From positions 1,318,123 to 1,382,122 of the forward strand of contig LSYV01000015.1 of NCBI GenBank assembly GCA_001584585.1: a stretch of 64,000 nucleotides of DNA, given 5' to 3'. Positions 1-10,500 of the stretch are shown here, in pieces (position 1 is the first letter of the stretch; every line of letters begins with the position of its first letter). Made by a program: the position numbers and the translations under genes. The DNA is from Gonium pectorale. Lineage: Eukaryota; Chlorophyta; Chlorophyceae; Chlamydomonadales; Volvocaceae. The notes under the pieces are model-generated. The model was given only the letters and a program-made list of their open reading frames with translations. It made no database searches and had not been told where the DNA came from.

Positions 1-171
1 CGTGGGTTCACGCTTCGCTTCATAGCGGAAGAATCCCGCAATATGTGATGTATTCTTGTTTACCATACGCGCCGTGTTAAATCCATCACAACCTTCAACT
101 CCCGCTATAGCAGCCAGCTGCTAGGGCTCCTTTCTGCTTATTTCCTTGAAATCGCCTCCCGCTGCCGCCAG

Positions 172-3100
172 GGATGCTGTATCGCCGCTGCTGGCGCTTC
201 AGAGCGTGACCATCGTGGTCCCCCCAGCCGAGCTTGCCTTTCTCCTCCGGCTCTTGCGACAAGCCGGCGTTCTGCCGCAGGCGCCTGCCCCTCCGTCCTC
301 TCGGTCGCCTCAAAGCAACACCCGGCGGAAGGCGCAGGGCGTTGTGTCAAGCATCCGCAGGAGCGTCGCGGGCGGCCCCGGGCCTCAGGAGCGTCCATGC
401 CTTCGCCAGGTCCTACTGGACTTCGCTGCCTTGAGTCAGGTGGGTCCGAAGCCCAGCCGCGGATAAGACGCGCAGACCCCCGTCATGAGGATAGCTGCAA
501 GGATGGATGCTCTGTTTCTCGCATCTCGCCATGCCATGTGACTGAGATATGGTTGACCAGGTTTGGTACAGCATCGTGGTAACTGCGGACCAGGGAAAGG
601 GCCCAGAAGTAGCTGATCCGTGCGGATCCGCTGCTCGCGCAGGTCGAGTCCTACACCGATGACTCCATTTACTTCACGTACGCAAGGCAATTTGGCTGGA
701 CCGGCACCGACATCCTGGTTATGAGCGTCGTCCCCGACGATGCGCCGCAGGGCGTGGCCCCCCTGTCATTCCCGTCACTCAGTGAGTCCGATCTAGCGCA
801 TCAGCTGCAGCTAGGTACAGTAAATGCATGAGAGGTGATGGAGTTACGTCCTTGATCCGCGTGCACTCGGTGAAGGAGTCAAAAGAGCATCCCGGCTGGC
901 TCCCCGGCTGGCTACGGGGCCGCTTAACCTTCCAGACGCCTTAAATGCTGCGTGAATCCTCCCTTTGGGAAAGTCATCTTACCGTATGATTACCGAACGG
1001 TAATATTTCCATCTTGATCTGCAATAACAGCCCACATCACCGCAACGCGCGCAACCCATCCCGTGGATCCTGCATCGAGGCGACTATTTGAAACTTTTGT
1101 ACGTTGTACACCCCTACCTGGCAGGCCCCGAGCTCGAGGCCCCCTGCCCGCTCCCACCTGCCTCACCCAGCCCTCAGCCAGCGCCAGTGGGACCACCGCC
1201 ACCGTCGTCATTCCAGCAGCAACCACCGGCTCCCAACCCGTCGCCATCATCATCACTCGAGCTCACAGCAACTGCGAGCCCCGTATCCCCGCTGGGCTCC
1301 AGCCTGGGCACACCTACCAGCTCCCCATCAGGGTGGTCCTCAAAGATGAAGCTGGGTGTTGCGCTGACCGTTGTAGGTGCCACTCTCATTGCCCTTACGC
1401 TCGTCGCCTTGGCGGTCATGATGTGGGTCACCCTGCGCCAGCGGCAGCGCGCCAGCGCGTACTTGCCAAGGGGCCCAGGCCACCACGACGCGGCTCCTGG
1501 GGCCGCAACCGCATCCTGCCTGCCACCTGCGGCTGGCTCTGCGCGCAGCCCACAAAACAAGACTGTCCCTCTTCGAGATTGCCACCTACAGGTCTCAGTA
1601 TCGGCGGATGCTGGCGGTACAGTGCCCAGACTAGACAGCGACTCTTATTACAACAATAGTTGCATGGTCTACGCGGCTGCGGATGGGGGCGTGGCCGCCT
1701 CTTCCACAGCCGAACTGGACGCGTCGCGAGGCGCGGCAATGGCGGTAGCTGGGGAGAAACTTTGGGGGCCCGTCACGTTTGGTGGCGAGAAGGGGTTGGC
1801 GCAGGACAGCAAGGCGGCGCTGCCAACAGTGGCGCTTCAGCGCTTCGACTGGTACAGCTTGGATACTGCGCAGCGGTCGCCTGGCGTCGGCCGGGGGCGG
1901 TCGGGCGCGGGAGCGGATCCGTGGAACGGCAGCAGTGGCTCAGTCAAACTCCAGGTGTGGGGGCCGTGGGAGAAATGTGGCTGTGTTCGCTTGCTTCCTG
2001 CTGTCAGGGGCTGTTGTGCCTGGGACCCGAGTACCGATTGCCAGGTGTATCCCATGCTGGCATGCCGTACGCATCCTGAAGCCACTTTGTGTCGCCTGCC
2101 GCAGACTCGCAGCATCGAACTGGGCGTAGAGCGCTTCCTGCGCACCTTTGCGTTAACCATCAAGAACAGCATTGCCAACGCGGCCGCCGAGGACGGCAAC
2201 AAGAAGGCCTTGCACGGTAGGAGTCGCGTAGTGCGCGAGGGTAGAGCAAAAATGAGTTGTGTTCCTCACGTGCCGTGCAATCTACCACACCCAGCGCGCG
2301 CCAATGCGGCTCGAACGTGGTCCGCATGGGACGTGATCTGCGCGTCTGCCTACCCTTTGCTGCAGTCACCCTCATGAGGACCACGGCGAGTGTTGCGAAG
2401 GCTGAGGCAAGTACGGGAAAGCCGCCGTCGCCCACAAGTGCAGACGATAACGTCCGGGTACGGACGTACGGCCGACCTTGGGAGAACGCCGGGGGAGGGG
2501 CAAGCTGCGGTGGCGCAGCGCTCCGATAGCTGCGGGATTTCGAGACTGTTTAAAAGGCGTCGACCTGAATCGCATCGATAGCCTTGACTGGGCGTGATGT
2601 TCCCGTGTGCCGGAAGCATCGGATGCCCTGGACTCCGCAGAAGCGGTGCTTTTGTAGGGAGCCTCAGCCTTCACCCTACCTGCCCCTGTTGCTCTGCAGG
2701 CGGAGATGCAGAAACATGGCGAGTCAGAAATGTGTGTGAAGCTGCTGGCCGTCCTTGGCCGCGGCAGCAGCAGCATCGTGTACTACGGTGAGCCCGCTTG
2801 CACGATCCAGTTGTTAGTTTGTTGCATGTCAGCGGTCCAAGCCACGAGATTGCGCAGCCACAGACGGCGGGCGAACCGAGCACGAGCGCATCCCTCGCGC
2901 CTGGACCATCAGCGGCACTCGTTCCGCTTGTGAGCTTCCCACCAGGCCACACCAACACGCCTTCCGGCTCCTGCCTCGGCCTGTCACCTTCTAGTGCGCT
3001 GGTCCCTCATCTGACCCGACCGGCCCCGGCCTGATGGTGCTGGGCCCATGCAACCATGCCGCATGCGCATGGGACCCAACTGCCACGTGAGACATCACGT

Positions 3101-5408
3101 ATGCGCACCATTCATCTGCGACCAGGATCCTGGCATGGCCTGGCGGTAGCGGTCAAGTCGCGCGTCATCAACGAAGCCAGGGCGGGGCCGGAGGCCACCC
3201 GCCGCCAGCGGTCCGTCATGGAAGTCGCCATTTCCACCTCTCTGGACCACCCCAACGTCGTGCGCTCATACGCATACGAGCTGCGGCGGCTGGGCGCGGG
3301 GGCCACGGAGGCGGCGAAGGCATCGCAGCTGTTGCCGGCTCCCGGCGCAGGGGCGATGGCGGAGGGGAATGTCAATCAAGGTGGCGGTCTCGTGGGCGAA
3401 AATGCTGGCGGCTCCAACAGCAGCACCTCGGGAGGCTCAGCGGATGAGGACGTGGTACATCAGCTGCTCGTCGTACAGGAGCTGTGCGAGGCGGGCAGCC
3501 TGCGCAGCGCGCTGGGTGAGTGGTAGGGGCCGTAACCTGTGCCAAGCTGCTGGCGGGCAGATGCCCCGCATGGCGTCAATGTGTGGGGGCTTGCCCGCTC
3601 AGAGGCCCGGCACGTGCACCGACCCAGCGCCCGGCTGCAGGGCTTGGTCGTATCAGCCTTGCGCTCAGGAAAGCTTCACCTGACGCCTTCCCTTTCCTCG
3701 TGGCCCCTGTTGCACCCTCCTGTCGGCAGTGGTGGAGCTGCTCCCGGGCGCGGCCGCGGGTCTGGCGGCGACACAGTTCGCACTGGCGCTTGCTGCGGAC
3801 GTGGCGGCGGGCATGACGCACATCCACTCTCGCGACGTAGTGCACGGGGTGAGCAGCTGAGTGTCTGGACGAACTAACGCTTCCCTTCTGAACAGGACTG
3901 CAACCCACAACACCCTAGCGCCCCACAGCGTCTGTTTGCGAGGATCCCCCTTGAATCTTTAATTCCCTTGCAGGACCTCTCTGCGGGGAACGTGCTGCTT
4001 GTACGTCGGCCGCATTCAGAACCGCCTGCCGCATGCAACGAGGAGCCCACGGGTTCAGCCGCAGCCAAGCAAGGCACTGGCCATGGTGCCCCGGTCCCAA
4101 CTGCTTGGCAGCCCCCGTTGATGGCAAAGGTTGCAGACTTCGGCCTGAGGTAAGATGATATCCCTGTAACGGAGCCTAACGGGACACGCCAAAACGGCCT
4201 CCATGTACGCATCACCAAGTATTAGCGTGTTGGCGAAGAGTTGTGCATGACCACATTCGACTGCCCCATTACGCAGTGCCAAGATGGGCGAGGACCAAGG
4301 CCACGCAAGCAACACCTACCAGGTGGGGAGAATGCGCCACTGGGTTGACGGAGCTCAATCCCTGCTATTGCATCCTAATCAGGTTGTTTGAATCCCGCGC
4401 AACGGCGTTGCGGCTAATGTACCTCTCTTTTTGGGGTTTGTAAGCTGCACCGGTATGTCCAGCTATTTTTAAAGCAATCGGTTGCGCAGTGCTTTCCTCC
4501 TCCGCTCATGTTTTTCCATTACCTGGTCCAAACATTTCCTCCCCGGCGCTCCCCAGGGCGCGCACCACTACATGGCACCTGAACTACCCTTAACAGGCCG
4601 ACTGAGCAAGGCCTGTGACGTGTTCAGGTACGTCAGGCGTAGGAAGCGCCTCGCGCGCTCGTGCGAACGCTGCAGTGGTCGTGCATATGAGCCAAAACCA
4701 CAACCGGTGCCTCCAGAGCCTCTCTATCCTACAGCTTCGCCTCCCTGTCCGTTGCAGCTTCGGCATAATCCTGTTGGAGCTTCTGTGCGGAAAGGATGCA
4801 TCTACCCTGGCTGCAAACGCAAGCCGACAGCCGTTACAAGCCGCCGGCGCCGGCGTACAGGCGCCGGCTGGTGGCCGCCTGAGCGGCTCAGGGGCCGCGT
4901 CCGCAGCGCCTGCGCACGCCCTGCTGGACTGCCTGCCGCATGGGCTGCCCATCGGCTGCGAGCGGCCGCTGCGGAGCCTCCTGGCATCGTGCCTGGCACC
5001 AGAGGCGGACCACCGTCCAGCCTTCCCCCAGGTGAGTCCACCGCACTGAATTGTGCACATGCACATATCGCACTCTTGAGAAGGCAGGTTCCGGCAGGAA
5101 TATAGTGGTCTGCGTGCTATGCCAAGGCCTCTTATACCGGCGTGTGGCCGCATCTACCGCATCTCACAATCCGTCAACGCCAGAACCGTTGCATAGGAGG
5201 GGCCGTCATTGATATCTAGGTCTGGTGGCTGTACGGGCTCGTGAGCCTGTCCTAGCACTCAACAAATTGGCTGACGCGATGGCACCTCATCCTCTTGCAT
5301 TGATGGCCCCAGAGACGGCTATATGCGCCTACCCGCTCATAGTAAAATTTCAAACATGCACAGGTTCAGGAGGCGCTGGCTTCTGTGATGAGTCTGGCGC
5401 TGAATTAG
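172..5408 (+). CDS. Transmembrane receptor-like protein kinase (TKL-type), 5' end missing
   Basis: Single-pass membrane protein kinase. Exons: 172-439, 613-781, 1125-1951, 2105-2216, 2668-2787, 3126-3515, 3730-3848, 3974-4149, 4557-4627, 4758-5031, 5364-5408. The first two encode part of an ectodomain. Exon 3 holds a Pro/Ser-rich stalk, a hydrophobic segment (about 1345-1435, from KLGVALTVV to VMMWVTL) and a basic stop-transfer RQRQR. The kinase domain shows the glycine loop GRGSSSIVYYG, the lysine in VAVKS, an alpha-C glutamate (VMEVAIS), HIHSRDVVHGDLSAGNVLL, ADFGLR and HYMAPEL, ending with ALASVMSLALN and a stop at 5406. The catalytic loop reads HGD, not HRD, so it is a non-RD kinase; the Lys, Asp and DFG residues are present, so activity is expected. 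The 2668 acceptor was chosen for phase; a stronger-looking one at 2700 would break the frame. The start codon lies left of the window or in an unrecognised exon. Ligand and substrate are unknown. Confidence 0.86.
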
Positions 5409-6835
5409 CCCTAAGACGCAGCCATGGGTGGGCAGCCCATGCCAGCTCTACTCGAGGAGGCGTGTCGGTCCATTTCTCCCGGGGACGGCGCCTGGGTGGT
5501 CGGATCCAAACGCATCCTGTCATCGTATAGTGGTCGGGCATTGTCGCTGACGGGCCTTAAGCGCTGCGGCACGTGAACACCAAATACAAACCCCTGCGAA
5601 TTTTTTCGTGCATGAATACAAGGTGCATGACTGTGCTGTGAGTTTGACAGCTGCCCGTGGCTTGGTTTGACGACTGTTGGGAGCGACTGATAGCAGCGTG
5701 CGCGCTGTGCCGGCCTGCGGAAGGAGAGGCCTCTCTGGCGGTTGGGGCTGCCCCTCGGCATGGGCCGCCCCGTACTGCGTGTGCAAGTCGTATGCGCGGT
5801 GCAAGGCCCTGCAGCAAAATTACGTCGTAGCGGTTCCTTCTGGTGTGGGGCCCGGTCAGCTTCCAGCTCGTGCTCTGGTCCTGTACCGCTGCCTCCGGTT
5901 GCATGGGGCGCGGGTGAGGGGGCTCTCAGTGCTGTGGGCCACCTGTTTGAGATGCTTCTTATTGCGCCGCGTGGGGAATTGCGTTCGTGCGCCTGCAGGT
6001 GCAGCCACCGAAGCATTGCGCGGGGGACCCACGATGCGAGGGTTATGCAGGTTTAAATCTGTGCGCCCGGCGCGGGCATTATCCAACATTTTGTGTTGTA
6101 GGGTCCCTGAGGGCCTTCATGAGGGTCTTCTGTAGAGCAGGCACTCGCTCGGCTTCTGATTGTCTCCATTCTCAATTGCGCTGCGTTGTGTGTTGTTAAG
6201 TATCGTTCGTTAAATCGTTATACGAGTTGGCAAGGTGCTACCGGCAGGCGCAGGGGCCAGGCAGCGTTCAGGCAGGGCCTCCGGTGGTGCTACTGGTGTA
6301 CCGAGTGCCGCCTAGGTCCACTCGGTGGATTTGAGCCGCGCCCGACACGCTTAACGTGGACAGGTCGGGCGAGCTCCAGGAGCCTTCGAAGGACGGAGTC
6401 CTGACGGATCGCAGAGTCACGGGGTGACATGCAAAGTTCGAATCACAGGGACACGGGTGCAGCGCTTGCAGGGATTCTTGATGTGCGTGTTCAGCCGCAG
6501 TCCTGCATCAGGTATGATAACAAACGTGTCGATGCACACGACGATGTTGACGCATGCACGGTTTGTGCGATTGACATTACTAGCTTTCTGCGGCACATAA
6601 GTGTCCGGTTGCTGGGCGGAGTTGTCACGGCATGGCAGGTGGCTTGAACGAAAGGCCATGCTCCCTGGGGAAGATTGCACAGCCCGGGAGTCTGCTGGGG
6701 AAGGTAAGGCAGGTTGTGCCCGTCTGGCCTGTGCAGACCACCCACCATGTGGGCCAGCAGCCAGGCTGGCATGGAAACACGCATACCACCAGGCGCCGTA
6801 TGTATGGGTTCGCGGCCTTCTCATGAAGGGGATTC

Positions 6836-6840
6836 TTACA
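6836..6840 (-). terminator. Candidate TGTAA polyadenylation signal for the first channel gene
   Basis: TTACA on the plus strand, so TGTAA on the minus strand, about 690 bases after the channel stop codon. TGTAA is the usual polyadenylation signal in volvocine algae. I saw no other copy between here and the stop. Motif-only evidence. Confidence 0.4.
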
Positions 6841-6887
6841 TTTTGGGGGCATTGCAACTACAAGTGCCGTACCATTATTTTATGTTA

Positions 6888-6914
6888 TTGCAAGCTTTGA
6901 CTTTTTGCTTGCAA
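6888..6914. repeat. Perfect 8-bp inverted repeat in an AT-rich patch
   Basis: TTGCAAGC at 6888-6895 and GCTTGCAA at 6907-6914 can form an 8-bp stem with an 11-base loop. It sits between the two crossing TGTAA motifs of the convergent genes. Related ATTGCAA words occur nearby (about 6850 and 6933). It could be a 3'-end hairpin or the remnant of a small mobile element; no function is shown. Confidence 0.4.
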
Positions 6915-6981
6915 CCTTTGTTTATGATATTGCAAGCACCATCGTGGCATAAGGCCAAGGCAAATGCCTGCGCTGTTTGAA

Positions 6982-6986
6982 TGTAA
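6982..6986 (+). terminator. Candidate TGTAA polyadenylation signal for the kinase
   Basis: First plus-strand TGTAA that I find after the kinase stop, about 1570 bases downstream. That would give a long but not impossible algal 3' UTR. Motif-only evidence. Confidence 0.3.
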
Positions 6987-7532
6987 GGGAGGCGGGAAAG
7001 CGTTAATTCCGTTGCAGCCGCTGCAGGACCCTTCTAGGGGTTTTGATAATCAGCTGAGTGACCCACGGGCCATCCCGATGCCTATGAAAGCTGGCCTTCT
7101 GCGGTTCTCCACAGCATCAATCGGTAAGAGCACCTAAGATTCACGTGACTTGTCGCCTTCTGTAGCAGCTCCCAAGGGTCATCAATTGCTGACCAAGTCA
7201 GCGATATGCAACACAGAGTACCTTATTGGATCCGAAGAGACCAGCGCAGATGAGCGCAGGGCCACGTGCATACACATGCTCCCCTGCACATGCTGGTGCA
7301 TGAGGTCAGCACGGCGCTCCGTGTTGAGTGTTCGTTCTCAATTTGTTGTCACTTCCCAAAGCTACAGAACGACTCTGTGGAAAAGGTGTGCCGGGAACCA
7401 GCCCTGCCCTTGGCCATGCTACCCATGTTCCTGCCTTTCATGCGAATCTTCCCCAGACACCTGAATTCCACCTAGCCAGACGGGACAGATTGATAGCCAG
7501 CGATATGGTCGCGTACAGAATCAACCGGTGAA

Positions 7533-10500
7533 CTACAGATTGCCGGGCGTCTCCCCCAGCATTAGCTTGTGGTCTCCGATCTTTACCTCCATTATCACAA
7601 GGGCCGTGATGGTAACCAGATAAAGCGTCACGCACACGATGCAGCTCCACTTGTCGATCTGTGCCGCAAGAAAGCGCGCGAACCGCGGGTCCTCCTTGCA
7701 GTGCTGGTAGTAGCGGGAGGGTGCAGTCACCTTGGCCACCGCCCAGGCGGGCACGGCCACGAAGAAGGCGCGCAGCGAGGACCGGAAACCGAGCGTGCAG
7801 CAGCCACGGCGAGTGCCTTCACCGCTGGGCTCCGGCTGGAGGGACGATGAGGCAGAGGTCGGGCGGCTGCAGGCGTCACTAGCGGGGCCGGCCGCACTGT
7901 CGGACTGCGGGTTGCCAACCTGGCGGATCGTGGGGCGCCGGCCGACGGCGCCAACGCTCGCTGCAGAGGACGCCGGGCCCAAGGGCGACGCAGCGTGCTG
8001 GGCGGCGGTGATGTCCCCACCGCTGTGCAGAGCGGCGCTGGCGGTCGACTTCTCCGTCATATCAAGCGCGTGCGCGTCCACGCCCGTCCGCATTCCGGAG
8101 CGGTTGCGGGAAAGCCGCGCGGAAGGCAGCTTTGATAGGGACGGGGACGAGGTCGTGGGCGCGCCAGGCGAGTCCGGCGGGATGGAGACCGCCACGTGGT
8201 GGGGCGGCAGGAGCGGCTGATGCCCATACCGTGGGTCGTGCCGCAGCGGTGGTGCGTCGGGGGACGGCAGGGACAGGAATCGGACACGGTAAGCCAAAGA
8301 CCAGGAGGCAAAGTACTCCTCAGCTGCAAGCAAATTTAGGACTATGCAAGTACACCTAGACAGCCAGCGCGTGCGCACGACCTTCGCGGCAGGCCTAGGA
8401 CGACCTATTACCCCTATGAGGGCTATCACAAACGTGCCTACCGCTATCCGCATGGCGCATGGTGCATGACGCGCTCACCCGCCTTGAGGCGGATGTAACA
8501 CTACACAACTCACCTGGGCCTCGATGGCGGAGTCCTGGCGAGCCGGGAAGGCGGTCTCTTCGCCTCCTCCCTTCCGGCCGGAGCCCTGGCCCTGCAGGGC
8601 AGCCTTGCCCTCGCCAGGTGGTGCGGATGCGGCGGCGCCAGTCGCGGTGGCCGTCACGCTGGAAGCAGAGTGGAGGCTGGCGTTCCGCCTCACGACCGCT
8701 GCAGCCGCCGCGGGCCGGAAGCGCACACGCCCGGACGTCCCGCGCTGGGGCGGACTGCGGGATCCTCCGGCAGAGTGCGCAGCGGGGCTGCCGCGGGCGC
8801 TGCCAGGGATGCCGACGCTCTGCTCCCGCCTGATGCATCGTTGTATGCTGGACCTGTGCGCGCGATACGGCATATGGCGTGAGTGCATTGCGCGCATACA
8901 CACGGGACAACGGGTGCCCCTGGGTCGCGCCATTTGTACGGGTGCATCACCGTCGAGCCTGCTGCCGAACGCTTTTCCGTTGCGACGCAGAGACCGTGTT
9001 CTGGGCGGATACGCATGTTCTGTCCCTGCTACCGCAGATGGGCAGAGTTGGGAAGCGTGGGAGCAGCTGCGCAACGCGCGAGCGCCAGTGGAGGCCGCTA
9101 GCATACCGCGAATGTGCGGGTGTACGCGCACCAACCACGGTTCACATTGTCGTACTTACCCCTCAAGCAGCTCGCCGTACTTGGACACGCAGGACCGCTT
9201 GTTGCTGACTGCGTCCGCCACTGTAACGATGCGATTGACGACCAGACACTCGATGCACACCAGTACGATCATAATATACGACACCAGGACCACCTGCATG
9301 CGGCCAGGAGGAGGACAAACGATGCCTGCAGCATCACCATGAGCGCACCGTCAACACACGACCGCCTCACAGTAGGCACTTTCCTGTTGCGTATCACCCC
9401 GCACAGCACAGTTACGTCTGGTGCGGCCCGGGGGGTTAGCACCACATGCAACATGCGGGTATATATGACCGCCTGGCGCAACTGGACGAGAAAGGCGGTG
9501 CGCCTACCAGCTGCAGCGCGTTGAGATAGTTTGCCGGCGGGAAGTCGAACACGAACTGCATGGCCGTCAGCGACAGCAGCATGGTCAGCACCACGCTCAT
9601 GCGGTCGCCCAGAGCGTCTTGCGGCATGAAGAAGACCACGAAGGCGACCAGCGTGATGAGCAGCACGGGCAGGAGGTTGGTCAGCACGTAGTACGACGCC
9701 ACGCGCTTAATCTGCAAGAGGACATCCACACGCACGGGGGAGACATGCGCGTCACCGTGTGCATCCGGTATCCCCGGTACATGACAGTCCATGGGGGAAA
9801 GCGACAGGCATGGCGGCGGGCGGGGCAACCAACACGACCCATGGGTCATTTAATACATGGTGAACCGCATTACCACTGGTCATCGAACCCGAGGCCTCAT
9901 AATCGTGCCGCTTAGGCGTGGATTGTATGCGCGATCGGGTGTTTGCGGCAATAGCTAACGCCAACCATTCTTCACACCTCAGCGCATATCACACCTATCA
10001 GCTATCACTTTCATGCACGGTCCCGCGCGCGTTACAGCCAACGAGTAACACCGGGTGGGTCCGCACCACGCAGGCGCGCGCGGGCCCGCGCACCATGATG
10101 TCCGCCACCAGTACTACAGGTCCGTACAGCGCTAGACTCTCGTCGTACACCTCGCTGGCACCCTCGCCGCAATTGCTTGGGAGGGTTGTCCCGAGTTCTG
10201 TGTTGTCTGGGAAGTAGCGATCGGCCGTCCGGATTGACCGGTAGCGACTGGTGGCATTGGGCGCCGTGACGCCTGTGTAGCTGGGGTAAGGGGCAGGGGC
10301 AGCAGCCAGGTGCAGAAGCAGGAGCAACAGTCAGGAGCAAGGGGCTGGGGGGGGTCAGACATGCCGGCAAGCAGTCAGCTTACCGTACGGGTCAAGGACG
10401 CGTCCGTATGCTGTGTCTGCGCATACAGCACTGGGGGCACTGCATTTGACAGGGTACACGCTCCTCACCTGGGTTCAGCAACGCCGTATTCTCTATAGCA

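Larger units (their letters stand above)
5409..7532. other. Convergent intergenic region, probably two 3' UTRs
   Basis: About 2.1 kb lies between the kinase stop and the channel stop on the other strand. Open frames here have no domain, no plausible splice chain and no composition bias that I recognise. I read it as the 3' UTRs of the two flanking genes plus spacer. Each strand has one TGTAA motif (6982 on plus, 6836-6840 on minus), and these cross each other. Confidence 0.5.

Noticed and set aside
1..171. Possible start of the kinase gene within the first 171 bases
   Set aside because: No in-frame ATG joins the first exon (172-439), and an in-frame stop lies at 122-124; it reads as an intron or sequence upstream of an acceptor.
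2217..2377. Continuation of the kinase frame past 2216 as coding
   Set aside because: A GT donor at 2217 and loss of sensible protein after it fit an intron better; the glycine-rich loop is in the exon near 2700.
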